Source: an uncultured Clostridia bacterium
Lineage (GTDB): Bacteria > Bacillota > Clostridia > Oscillospirales > Ruminococcaceae
Reading direction: 5' to 3'
Assembly (NCBI GenBank): GCA_937893735.1
Contig: CALBGD010000109.1
Span: forward strand, 1 to 6,989
Length of the DNA stretch: 6,989 bases
The position numbers and the translations under genes are program-made. Positions 1-6,477 of the stretch are shown here, one piece after another (within the stretch, counting starts at the first letter, position 1; each line of letters starts with the position of its first letter). The notes under the pieces are model-generated. The model saw only the letters and a program-made list of their open reading frames with translations. It was not told the DNA's origin and ran no database searches.

Positions 1-2
1 GA

Positions 3-698
3 CTCAACCTTAGAATCACCGCCCGCCGCGTTGACAGGCTCCGGGAGCTGAAAGCGGAGCTTATCAGGGACTACGGCGTAAAGGTGCACGTCATCGCGGC
101 TGACCTCTCTGACACAAAGCAGTGCGTTGAGCTTCACCGCCGCGTTAAGAAATACAACATAGACGTATTTGTTAACAACGCGGGCTTCGGCGTTTTCGGG
201 GAATTCACCGACACCGACCTTGACCGTGAGCTTGATATGCTGGACGTGAATGTAAAGGCGTTCCACACGCTGTTCAAGCTGTTCCTTCAGGATTTCAGAA
301 AGCGCGATTACGGCTATATCCTGAACACCGCCAGCAGTGCGGGATTCTTCCCGGGACCCTGCTTCTCGTCCTACTACGCGAGCAAGGCTTACGTTGTCCG
401 CATGACTCAGGCGGTCCATGAGGAGCTGCGCGCTGACCACAGCCACGTTAATGTTTCCATGCTCTGCCCGGGACCGGTGCAGACCGAGTTCATGGACAAG
501 GCGCGGGTGAATTTCTCAGTGCCGCCGCAGTCCAGCGAATATGTCGCGGAATACGCGGTGCGCCAGATGTTCGCAGGTCAGCTCACCATAGTTCCCTCGC
601 CAGTGATGAAGGCGGGGATATACCTCGGAAAGCTGGTCCCGGATTTCATGCTTGCATACGGCGCAAGGCTGATACAGAGCCGCCGGGAAAGGCTGTAA
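3..698 (+). CDS. Short-chain dehydrogenase/reductase (SDR), 5' end outside the window
   Basis: An NAD(P)-dependent oxidoreductase of the classical SDR family, probably cytosolic; the substrate cannot be told. The frame is open to the left edge, and the residues before the first in-window GTG (84) read as SDR sequence (TARRVDRLRELKAEL, the usual stretch after the second beta strand), so the true start lies outside and the TGxxxGIG cofactor loop is missing from view. Visible motifs: the acidic D-L-S turn near 102-110, NNAG at 174-185, catalytic Ser in TASSAG (codon 333-335), catalytic Tyr and Lys in YYASK (codons 372-374 and 384-386, Ser thirteen residues before Tyr as in the family), and PGPVQTEF, the usual P-G-x-V-x-T segment after the active site. 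About 231 residues are present, consistent with a total near 260. Its stop lies one base before the thioesterase ATG, so the two are translationally coupled. The general shape resembles the DltE/YqjQ-type SDRs; fine assignment is uncertain. Confidence 0.93.
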   Translation, partial: LNLRITARRVDRLRELKAELIRDYGVKVHVIAADLSDTKQCVELHRRVKKYNIDVFVNNAGFGVFGEFTDTDLDRELDMLDVNVKAFHTLFKLFLQDFRKRDYGYILNTASSAGFFPGPCFSSYYASKAYVVRMTQAVHEELRADHSHVNVSMLCPGPVQTEFMDKARVNFSVPPQSSEYVAEYAVRQMFAGQLTIVPSPVMKAGIYLGKLVPDFMLAYGARLIQSRRERL

Positions 699-699
699 G

Positions 700-1143
700 A
701 TGGCATTCATCACTGAAATAACGGTGCGCTACGCCGAAACCGACTGCATGGGAGTAACGCACCATGCGGTGTATCCGGTGTGGTTTGAGCAGGCGCGCAC
801 GGACTATATAAAGCACGCGGCGATACGCTATTCCGACATGGAAAAGGCGGGCGTTATGATACCCGTGACCGGGATATCCTGCAAATACAGGCTTCCGTCG
901 CACTACGATGACGAGCTTGAGATAACCAGCTATATCACAAGGTTGTCTCCGGCGCGGGTGGAGTTCTATTACGTCTGCCGCCGCAAGGGAAGCCCGGATA
1001 TCCTGACGGAGGGCACAAGCGCCCACGCTTTCGTGGATTCAAAGACATTCCGGCCGCTGAATTTCAAGAAGGCAATGCCAGAGGTCTACGCGAAGATAGA
1101 GGCGGAGGCTGTCAGAGATATCGCAGAGCTGGAAAAGAAATAA
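700..1143 (+). CDS. Acyl-CoA thioesterase, 4HBT hotdog fold (YbgC/YneP-like)
   Basis: A 147-residue single-domain hotdog thioesterase, the usual length for this family, expected to hydrolyse acyl-CoA (or acyl-ACP) thioesters in the cytosol. The N-terminus carries the 4HBT active-site signature: VRYAETD with the catalytic Asp at residue 15, followed by G18, H22, Y25 and the helix PVWFEQAR (26-33). The central strands include a HYDDELEI segment and FYYVCRR, and the protein ends in a charged helix. The start ATG overlaps the upstream gene region closely (one base after the SDR stop) and has a GGGAAAGG ribosome-binding site at 685-692 inside the SDR gene. Pairing with an SDR suggests acyl-chain or other CoA-thioester metabolism, but the substrate is not shown by sequence. 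Close relatives are often annotated only as thioesterase family proteins. Confidence 0.92.
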   Translation: MAFITEITVRYAETDCMGVTHHAVYPVWFEQARTDYIKHAAIRYSDMEKAGVMIPVTGISCKYRLPSHYDDELEITSYITRLSPARVEFYYVCRRKGSPDILTEGTSAHAFVDSKTFRPLNFKKAMPEVYAKIEAEAVRDIAELEKK

Positions 1144-1155
1144 TTTGGAGATTGT

Positions 1156-3504
1156 ATGAAACGAATCCTTATTCTTGCCGGCGTCCTTGCGCTGGGGGCA
1201 ACAGCCGCGCTGATATACACGCTCCACCCTCCGCAGGAGTACCGCGTTGACGCTTCCCAGGCGGAGGACGGCGAGCTGTCGTTTACCGAAACTCCCCTCC
1301 AGCCGGAAGAATGGTCCGACAAGGTGAGCTTCTCGGTGCCCTCCGGGTTTTATTCCGAGAACATCTCGGTGGAGCTCTCTGGCGACGGCGACATATGGTT
1401 CACCACGGACGGCTCCGACCCCGGAAACGGCGTTGGCGAGCTGTACTCCCAGCCCATCGAGATAAACGCCACGCAGGAGGTAAGAGCCTCCACGATAAAG
1501 GCGGCGGCAGTGAGCGCTGACGGAACAGTGGGCAGTATACATACGGTCAGCTATGTTGTCGGGCAGGACGTAAATGAGCGCTTCGGCAGTGAAACGCTGA
1601 TATTCGTGCTGAGCACCGACCCGTATAATCTCTACGATTATGAGTACGGGATCGCAGTCCCCGGAAAGATATATGATGATTATGTAGCGGAGCACCCCGG
1701 CGAGGAGATACCCTACACCGCCCCGGGAAACTACTTCCAGACCGGGCGGGAGTGGGAGCGTCCCATCTACGTTGAGGTGTTTGAGAGCAGCGGGAACAAG
1801 GTAATAGACCAGGCGGCGGGCGTAAGGCTCTCCGGCGGATATTCGAGAGTTCCCGACCAGAAGTCGCTGAGGCTTATCGCGCGCAAGGAGTACGACCCGG
1901 ATAACGGAAAGTTCAAGTACGCTTTCTTCCCCGGGGAGGAAAACGCGGACGGAGTTCCGGTGACGGAATACGACCGGCTGGTGCTGAGAAACGGTGCAAA
2001 CGACCGCGAATTCGCAGGCGTGCGCGATGAGCTTTCCCAGAAGCTGGCGCAGGACTACGGCTATCCCGTGACCCAGCACACCACCCCGGCGGCGGTGTTC
2101 CTGAACGGGGAGTACTATGGCTTTGCGTGGCTCCACGAGAATTATAATGAGGACTACCTTGCGGCACAGTTCGGCGGAAACAAGGAAAACTACGAGATAG
2201 TGAGCAACACTGAGGACGCGGACGAGGGCAGCGAAAGAGCCCTTGCGGACTACGCCAAGGTGCTGGAATATTACGACAGGGACCTGACGGACGACAGTGT
2301 TTTCGAGGAGTTCTGCCAGCTTGTTGATATCGACAATCTCATGCAGTACTACTGTATGCAGGTGTTCATTTCAAACAAGGACTGGCCGGGGAACAACTAC
2401 AAGGCGTTCCGGTATTACCCCTCCGAGGGCGAGGAAGCGGCAGGCTTCCGGGACGGGCGCTGGCGGTTTATGTTCTTTGACGCGGAATTTGCGTGGAGCC
2501 TCTACGGCGAAACTCCGCGGCTGAACACGCTGAAAGACCTGCTTGAAGGCACCCACATGAGCGGCGAAAGCAAGGCGATGATAGCCCTGCTGAAGCGCGA
2601 GGATATGCGGCAGAAATACGCGGCGGTGATGTCCGACCTGACCGCATACGCTTTCGAGGAAAACCACATTAATGAAACCCTGGACGAGCTCTGCGAAAAG
2701 AGCGACACCGAGCAGATGTACGCGCTGGAGCACGGATATACCTCCGACTGGGCGAACCCCGGGACATTCGCGGACAGCCGCGACCAGATACGCAAGTTCG
2801 CCAAGGTGAGAAAGCGCGTGGTATTCGGCGATATGCGGAAGCTGTTCGGGTGGAGCGGCGAGGAATACTCCGTTTCGGTAAGCTCCGCAAGGGGAGCGGT
2901 GACAGCGCTCAGCTCCCAGACGAAGCGCGGGCGCGGCTCGCTCTGGGCGACCTACGATAAGGAGGTCAGCGTGGAGCTCTCCGCTGAGATGGCGGACGGC
3001 TGGCAGTTCGTCTGCTGGGAGATAAACGGACAGCAGTACACCGAGCCGGTGCTCACCATATCCGCAGAAATGGCTGACGGGGAGGGCAGGGTAACTGCGA
3101 AGCTCATCACAGAGCAGGCGCAGACCACGGATTCCCCGATACAGATTCAGGAGATATGCACCCGGAAGAAAGCCGGATACATAGTGCTTTCAAACCCGAA
3201 TACGGTGCCGGTCTCCACCTCCGGGCTGTACCTCACGGACAAGCCGGAGAACTTACAGCGCTGGGCGCTCCCGGCGCAGACTATACCCGCAGGCGGTACG
3301 CTGATGATAGTCACCGACAACAACAAGTCGCAGGAGGCGCTCCATCAGCTCCAGTGCAGCTTCAGCCTGAAAAAGGGCGAGACTCTGGTGCTGTCAGATT
3401 CAGCCGGGAATATACTGCGCAGCGTTGAGATACCCGGCATAGCGGACGGATATGTTTACGCCCTTCAGGACTACGGCGCCTACCGCGAGGTCCCCGAGGG
3501 CTGA
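1156..3504 (+). CDS. Exported CotH kinase-family protein with chitobiase/FN3-like and lamin-tail-like domains
   Basis: A 782-residue exported protein. Residues 1-3 are basic (MKR) and 4-23 are hydrophobic; there is no lipobox Cys and no clear cleavage site, so it is either secreted or held by an N-terminal anchor. Domains in order: a small beta domain at about 55-135 of chitobiase C-terminal/FN3 type (IWFTTDGSDPG at 80-90, then EVRASTIKAAA); the CotH domain at about 147-560, with RLSGGYSR...QKSLRL (224-240), FLNGEYYGFAWLHE (315-328), NKDWPGNN (407-414) and WRFMFFDAEFAW (436-447), where D442 and E444 sit where CotH proteins bind metal; a beta repeat with GWQFVCWEING at 615-625; and a lamin-tail-like domain at about 661-760. 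CotH of Bacillus phosphorylates spore coat proteins; in Ruminococcus, CotH domains also occur in cellulosomal and other extracellular proteins. Kinase activity here is inferred only from family. GGAG at 1147-1150 supports the start. Confidence 0.9.
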   Translation: MKRILILAGVLALGATAALIYTLHPPQEYRVDASQAEDGELSFTETPLQPEEWSDKVSFSVPSGFYSENISVELSGDGDIWFTTDGSDPGNGVGELYSQPIEINATQEVRASTIKAAAVSADGTVGSIHTVSYVVGQDVNERFGSETLIFVLSTDPYNLYDYEYGIAVPGKIYDDYVAEHPGEEIPYTAPGNYFQTGREWERPIYVEVFESSGNKVIDQAAGVRLSGGYSRVPDQKSLRLIARKEYDPDNGKFKYAFFPGEENADGVPVTEYDRLVLRNGANDREFAGVRDELSQKLAQDYGYPVTQHTTPAAVFLNGEYYGFAWLHENYNEDYLAAQFGGNKENYEIVSNTEDADEGSERALADYAKVLEYYDRDLTDDSVFEEFCQLVDIDNLMQYYCMQVFISNKDWPGNNYKAFRYYPSEGEEAAGFRDGRWRFMFFDAEFAWSLYGETPRLNTLKDLLEGTHMSGESKAMIALLKREDMRQKYAAVMSDLTAYAFEENHINETLDELCEKSDTEQMYALEHGYTSDWANPGTFADSRDQIRKFAKVRKRVVFGDMRKLFGWSGEEYSVSVSSARGAVTALSSQTKRGRGSLWATYDKEVSVELSAEMADGWQFVCWEINGQQYTEPVLTISAEMADGEGRVTAKLITEQAQTTDSPIQIQEICTRKKAGYIVLSNPNTVPVSTSGLYLTDKPENLQRWALPAQTIPAGGTLMIVTDNNKSQEALHQLQCSFSLKKGETLVLSDSAGNILRSVEIPGIADGYVYALQDYGAYREVPEG

Positions 3505-3508
3505 CGGC

Positions 3509-3515
3509 AAAGGAG
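3509..3515 (+). promoter_or_regulatory. Ribosome-binding site of the 35-residue membrane protein
   Basis: AAAGGAG lies five bases before the ATG at 3521, in the short gap after the CotH-family stop. It is one of the best Shine-Dalgarno matches in the window and is the main reason to treat the very short reading frame behind it as a real gene. Confidence 0.8.
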
Positions 3516-3520
3516 ATATT

Positions 3521-3628
3521 ATGGACGAGAAGAAAAGACAGCGCATGATGCGTGTTTTCCGGGTGGTCGCACTGATCATGGCCGTGGTCATGATAATCGG
3601 AATAATCGTTCAGGCTGTACTATATTAA
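3521..3628 (+). CDS. 35-residue single-span membrane protein of unknown function
   Basis: A tiny gene of 35 codons plus TAA. The product begins with a charged, mostly basic head (MDEKKRQRMMR), followed by one strongly hydrophobic stretch from about residue 12 to 34 (valine, isoleucine, leucine, methionine, one glycine at 27). By the positive-inside rule the N-terminus should face the cytosol, leaving almost nothing outside. Evidence that it is real: a strong ribosome-binding site at ideal distance, a snug fit between the CotH-family gene (16-base gap) and the DUF624 gene (21-base gap), the same strand, and a coherent head-plus-span composition. I do not recognise it with certainty; its shape recalls the short DUF4044-type proteins of Firmicutes, a weak resemblance from memory. 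It may regulate or stabilise one of the neighbouring membrane proteins, but that is speculation. Confidence 0.78.
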   Translation: MDEKKRQRMMRVFRVVALIMAVVMIIGIIVQAVLY

Positions 3629-3649
3629 CAAGCACATGAAAGGATAATT

Positions 3650-4468
3650 ATGGGTCTGTTCTACAACAACAATGTCGCCGGCTCCGGCGTAGCAAAGCAC
3701 GGAAAGCAGAAGAAGCCGTTTTTCAGGTTCTGGGAGATGTTCACAAACAAGTTCTGGACATTCTTCAAGATAAATCTGATATACTTCCTGTTCTGCATTC
3801 CGATAGTGACTTTCGGCCCGGCAACGGCGGCTATGACGCACCTTATGCGGAATATCTACCTTGAAAGGCCGCAGTTCGTGTTCCATGAGTTCTGGAAAGC
3901 GTTCAAGAAGAATTTCTGGCAGTCCATCGGTATCGGAGTATTCGATGTCTGGTGTATATGCGTGGCGATATTCAGCTTCTTCTTTTTCAGCTCGGTCATT
4001 GATCAGGACGACAAGCCCTACTGGCTGTTCTATGCGCTCATCATGGCTGTGGAGATAATCGTTCTGCTGATGAATTTCTACATCTTCCCGCAGATAGTTG
4101 CGCTGAACCTCAAAATGCCGCAGATACTCCGCAATTCGCTGATCCTGGCGTTCGTGAACCTTAAGGGCAACCTCATCACACTCGCGGTTATCCTTGTTTA
4201 CATCGCACTGTGTATGTTCTGCCTGCCGGTGCTTCTGCTTATGCCGCTGTTCCCGCTGGCGTGGATATCGTTCCTGTCAGTGTTCAACAGCTACCCGGCT
4301 ATCCAGAAGTTCATAATCAACCCGTTCTACGAGCAGCAGGGTCTTACTAACCCGGAGATCCCGGACTATGACGACGATGACGAGGAAGTCCTGTTCGAGG
4401 ACCGCGGCGGCGAGGAGGCTCCCATGAAGCTGAAAAAGCAGGACAGGGGCGGAAAGGTCATAAAGTGA
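3650..4468 (+). CDS. DUF624 (YesL-like) integral membrane protein
   Basis: A 272-residue membrane protein. The N-terminal half fits DUF624/YesL: an amphipathic FFRFWEMFTNKFWTFFKINLIYFLFCIPIVTFGPATAAM segment in which the first span (about 37-58) runs into the hallmark P-I-V-T-F-G-P-A-T-A-A (51-61), then a linker ending in FWKAFKKNFWQSI (81-93). Further spans are likely at about 93-115, 123-148 and 174-210 (probably two). The C-terminal tail is cytosolic in style and unusual: a strongly acidic PDYDDDDEEVLFED (238-251) followed by a basic KLKKQDRGGKVIK end. YesL-type proteins often sit beside sugar transport or two-component genes and have no proven biochemical role; here the neighbours are instead a CotH-family protein and two other membrane proteins. 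The start is supported by AAAGGA at 3639-3644. The stop lies one base before the next ATG, so the two are coupled. Confidence 0.88.
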   Translation: MGLFYNNNVAGSGVAKHGKQKKPFFRFWEMFTNKFWTFFKINLIYFLFCIPIVTFGPATAAMTHLMRNIYLERPQFVFHEFWKAFKKNFWQSIGIGVFDVWCICVAIFSFFFFSSVIDQDDKPYWLFYALIMAVEIIVLLMNFYIFPQIVALNLKMPQILRNSLILAFVNLKGNLITLAVILVYIALCMFCLPVLLLMPLFPLAWISFLSVFNSYPAIQKFIINPFYEQQGLTNPEIPDYDDDDEEVLFEDRGGEEAPMKLKKQDRGGKVIK

Positions 4469-4469
4469 T

Positions 4470-4991
4470 ATGAGCAAGAAAAAGAAAAAGCACGAAGATT
4501 TCATGTTCTTCGTGCCTGATCAGGGCGAGGGCGCGGCGAAATACATCGTCATTGTGCTGAAAGTACTCATGCTGATAGGGACTTCCATCGGCGCGCTGTG
4601 CTTCGGTATCCTGGGACCCATAGCTATCTGGATAGGCGAATACGACCCCAGCGTTACTGGGAATCCCGCGATACTGACATGGCTGATAACCTCCTGCATT
4701 TACATCGTGGGAACCTTTGTCATCATGCTGGGACATTCAAGGATCGCGGCGATAATCGACTGCGCTGCGGCGATAGGCTCTCTTGTGACCTACTACCTGT
4801 TCGTGACGAACGCCGCAGACCCGGAGCTCAGCGTGGGTCCTACGACGCTCTATATGCCGTGCATTGCGCTCACCGTGCTTGCGGTGGTCATCGCAATGCT
4901 CATAAATATCCCGAAGTGGCTTGACAGAAAGGCGGCGGAGGCGAGAGCGCAGGCTCCCTCTATCCTCAGCCATGACGATGACGACGAGTAA
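4470..4991 (+). CDS. Four-span membrane protein of unknown function with acidic C-terminal tail
   Basis: A 173-residue protein I cannot assign to a family. It starts with a basic cluster (MSKKKKKHEDF), then shows four hydrophobic segments at about 25-55, 67-88, 91-113 and 127-147, with short loops; the loop between spans three and four (NAADPELSVGPTT) is probably outside if both ends are cytosolic. It ends in a short helix (KWLDRKAAEARAQ) and a final HDDDDE. The gene begins one base after the DUF624 stop and has only a weak ribosome-binding site (AAAGG inside the previous gene), which suggests translational coupling and production in step with the DUF624 protein. Both proteins end in an Asp-rich tail. 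A role as partner of the DUF624 protein is inference from this arrangement only. Confidence 0.85.
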   Translation: MSKKKKKHEDFMFFVPDQGEGAAKYIVIVLKVLMLIGTSIGALCFGILGPIAIWIGEYDPSVTGNPAILTWLITSCIYIVGTFVIMLGHSRIAAIIDCAAAIGSLVTYYLFVTNAADPELSVGPTTLYMPCIALTVLAVVIAMLINIPKWLDRKAAEARAQAPSILSHDDDDE

Positions 4992-5006
4992 CAAGGAGGA
5001 AGCACC

Positions 5007-5798
5007 ATGGAAAGCATTATTTCTGATGAGATTATGTTCCACCTGAGAACCAAAAAAGGCGATATCGGCAGGTACGTCATACTTCCCGGCGACCCGGGCA
5101 GGGTGCCGAAGATAGCCGAAAAGCTGGACGGCGCGAAGCTGATAGCCGGCAACCGAGAGTACACCGTATACACCGGATATCTTGACGGCGAGAAGGTCAG
5201 TGTGTGCTCCACGGGAATAGGCGGCCCCTCTGCGGCGATAGCGGTGGAGGAGCTGATAAAGTGCGGCGCAGACACGTTTATCCGCGTTGGCACGAGCGGT
5301 GGAATAAACCTCAAGGTAGTAGGCGGCGACCTGCTTGTCGCAAGCGCGGCAGTCCGCAGCGAGGGCACCAGCCACGAATATATCCCGGACGACTACCCCG
5401 CCGTTGCGGATTTCGAGGTAGTCAGCGCGCTGAAAGCCTCCGGCGACGAGCTTTCCACGGACGAGGACGGAAACCGCTGCCATGTTGGAGTGGTGCATTC
5501 CAAGGATAATTTCTACGGCGAGATAGACCCAAGCGACACCGCCGTTGCCGCGAAGCTGTGCGGCGCGTGGGAGGGCTACCTCAAATGCGGCTGTCTTACC
5601 TCCGAGATGGAAGCGGCGGCGATATTCTCCGTTGCGATACTCCGCGGAGCCCGCGCGGGAGCAGTCCTGACGGCTCTGTGGAATGTTGAGCGCACGAATG
5701 CGGGTCTCCCGGACAAGCGGTGCGAGAGCAGCGAGCGCGCTATAAAGTGCGCAGTGGGAGCTATCCGCAGGCTGATACAGTCCGACAGGAAGAGGTAA
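5007..5798 (+). CDS. udp: Nucleoside phosphorylase, uridine phosphorylase (Udp) type
   Basis: A 263-residue NP-I family enzyme that splits a nucleoside with phosphate into free base and (deoxy)ribose 1-phosphate, in the cytosol, for salvage. Compared from memory with E. coli Udp, key positions are kept: H12 (FHL), the phosphate loop LPGDPGRV (26-33) with R32, R50 (NREY), VCSTGIGGPS and AIAVEEL (66-83), FIRVGTSGG (91-99) with R93 and T96, HSKDNFYG (164-171), and the ribose-binding SEMEAA (199-204). Length is normal for Udp (about 253). The base-recognition segment differs: after FYG it reads EIDPSDT, without the Gln-x-Arg pair that grips uracil in E. coli Udp. The nucleoside used may therefore differ, and the symbol denotes family rather than proven substrate. 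AAGGAGG at 4993-4999, seven bases before ATG, is the strongest ribosome-binding site here. The stop is two bases before the HAD gene. Confidence 0.9.
   Translation: MESIISDEIMFHLRTKKGDIGRYVILPGDPGRVPKIAEKLDGAKLIAGNREYTVYTGYLDGEKVSVCSTGIGGPSAAIAVEELIKCGADTFIRVGTSGGINLKVVGGDLLVASAAVRSEGTSHEYIPDDYPAVADFEVVSALKASGDELSTDEDGNRCHVGVVHSKDNFYGEIDPSDTAVAAKLCGAWEGYLKCGCLTSEMEAAAIFSVAILRGARAGAVLTALWNVERTNAGLPDKRCESSERAIKCAVGAIRRLIQSDRKR
5787..5795 (+). promoter_or_regulatory. Ribosome-binding site fixing the HAD phosphatase start
   Basis: AGGAAGAGG lies inside the last codons of the nucleoside phosphorylase gene, five bases before ATG 5801. The HAD frame stays open upstream to a GTG at 5720, but that extension overlaps the phosphorylase gene and encodes residues unlike the family, while the nucleotide-binding DLDGT motif sits at the usual place nine residues after ATG 5801. 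The site therefore decides the start. Confidence 0.75.
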
Positions 5799-5800
5799 GC

Positions 5801-6439
5801 ATGGGATTCAGCACTGTTTTACTTGACCTTGACGGGACTATCACCAACCCCTACATGGGAATCACGAACGGAGTTATGTACGCCTACGAAAAGCTTGGCA
5901 TGGAAGTCCCGGAGCGCTCGACGCTGCGGAGCTTCATAGGCCCGCCGCTTATCGTGGAGTTCACCCGGCGGGGGCTTCCGGAGGAGAAAGCCCGCGAGGC
6001 GGTGCGGCTCTACCGGGAGTACTACGGGCAGACCGGGCTGTTTGAAAACGAGCTTATCCCGGGCACGGTGGAATTCCTGAAAGAGCTGAAAACCCGCGGA
6101 AAGCGCGTCTGCCTGGCGACCTCCAAGCCGGAGGAATTCAGCGTGCGTATCCTCGAGAAATTCGGAATAGACAAGTATTTCGATTTCATAGGCGCGGCAA
6201 AGCTGGACGGAAGCCGCGACAGCAAGCTCGCGGTCATTCAGTATGTGCTGGAGGGCACCGGAGCCTCCCCGGATGAGTGCGTTATGGTCGGCGACAGAAT
6301 GCACGATATAGTCGGCGCGCATGACGCGGGAATGAAGTGCATAGCCGTGCTCGTGGGCTTCGGCAGCCGCGGGGAATTCGCAGAATACAAGGCGGATTTC
6401 GTTGCGGAAACTCTGAATGACGTTCTTAAATATGTATAA
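5801..6439 (+). CDS. HAD-superfamily hydrolase, subfamily IA (phosphoglycolate phosphatase/5'-nucleotidase-like)
   Basis: A 212-residue cytosolic phosphatase. All four HAD motifs are present: motif I DLDGT with nucleophile D9 and acid D11; motif II LATSKP with T107; motif III K142 in DSKLAVI; motif IV VGDRMHD with D165 and D169. The region between motifs I and II (about 15-85) is the alpha-helical cap of the C1 type, with the substrate-facing FIGPPL (45-50). FGIDKYFDFIGAAKLDGSRDSK is typical of the Gph/HAD_2 branch. It should remove phosphate from a small phosphorylated metabolite; the substrate cannot be read from sequence. It starts two bases after the nucleoside phosphorylase stop, so a nucleoside monophosphate is a reasonable guess: this enzyme would yield the nucleoside and its neighbour would cleave it. 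It is the last gene before the hairpin at 6442-6473. Confidence 0.9.
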   Translation: MGFSTVLLDLDGTITNPYMGITNGVMYAYEKLGMEVPERSTLRSFIGPPLIVEFTRRGLPEEKAREAVRLYREYYGQTGLFENELIPGTVEFLKELKTRGKRVCLATSKPEEFSVRILEKFGIDKYFDFIGAAKLDGSRDSKLAVIQYVLEGTGASPDECVMVGDRMHDIVGAHDAGMKCIAVLVGFGSRGEFAEYKADFVAETLNDVLKYV

Positions 6440-6441
6440 CG

Positions 6442-6473
6442 ATTACCCCCGGCAGAAACCTGCCGGGGGTAAT
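6442..6473 (+). terminator. Probable intrinsic terminator of the operon
   Basis: A perfect 14-bp inverted repeat (ATTACCCCCGGCAG with CTGCCGGGGGTAAT) around the four-base loop AAAC starts three bases after the HAD stop. The ten-pair GC-rich core followed by TAATTATATG fits an intrinsic terminator, although there is no clean run of T. As it sits between converging genes and is symmetrical, it might also act on transcripts of hcp coming from the right. Confidence 0.75.
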
Positions 6474-6477
6474 TATA

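Noticed and set aside
84..86. GTG at 84 as the start of the dehydrogenase
   Set aside because: In-frame sequence before it already matches the SDR fold, so the gene begins left of the window.
1039..2136. 365-codon open frame on the minus strand inside the CotH-family gene
   Set aside because: It lies opposite a gene with clear domain content, has no recognisable motif or ribosome-binding site, and long antisense frames are expected in GC-rich coding DNA.
3629..3649. Promoter for the DUF624 gene in the 21-base gap
   Set aside because: The gap is too short for a full promoter and no -35/-10 pair is evident; it holds only the ribosome-binding site.
4737..5498. 253-codon open frame on the minus strand across the 173-residue protein and nucleoside phosphorylase genes
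   Set aside because: It is antisense to well-supported genes, crosses a gene boundary and its composition (rich in Arg, His, Val, Ala) is that of a shadow frame.
5720..5800. Upstream GTG start for the HAD gene
   Set aside because: It would overlap the phosphorylase gene by 79 bases and add residues unlike the family; ATG 5801 has its own ribosome-binding site and puts the DLDGT motif at the normal position.
5819..6322. 167-codon open frame on the minus strand inside the HAD gene
   Set aside because: The HAD gene has all four family motifs; the antisense frame has none and no start signal.
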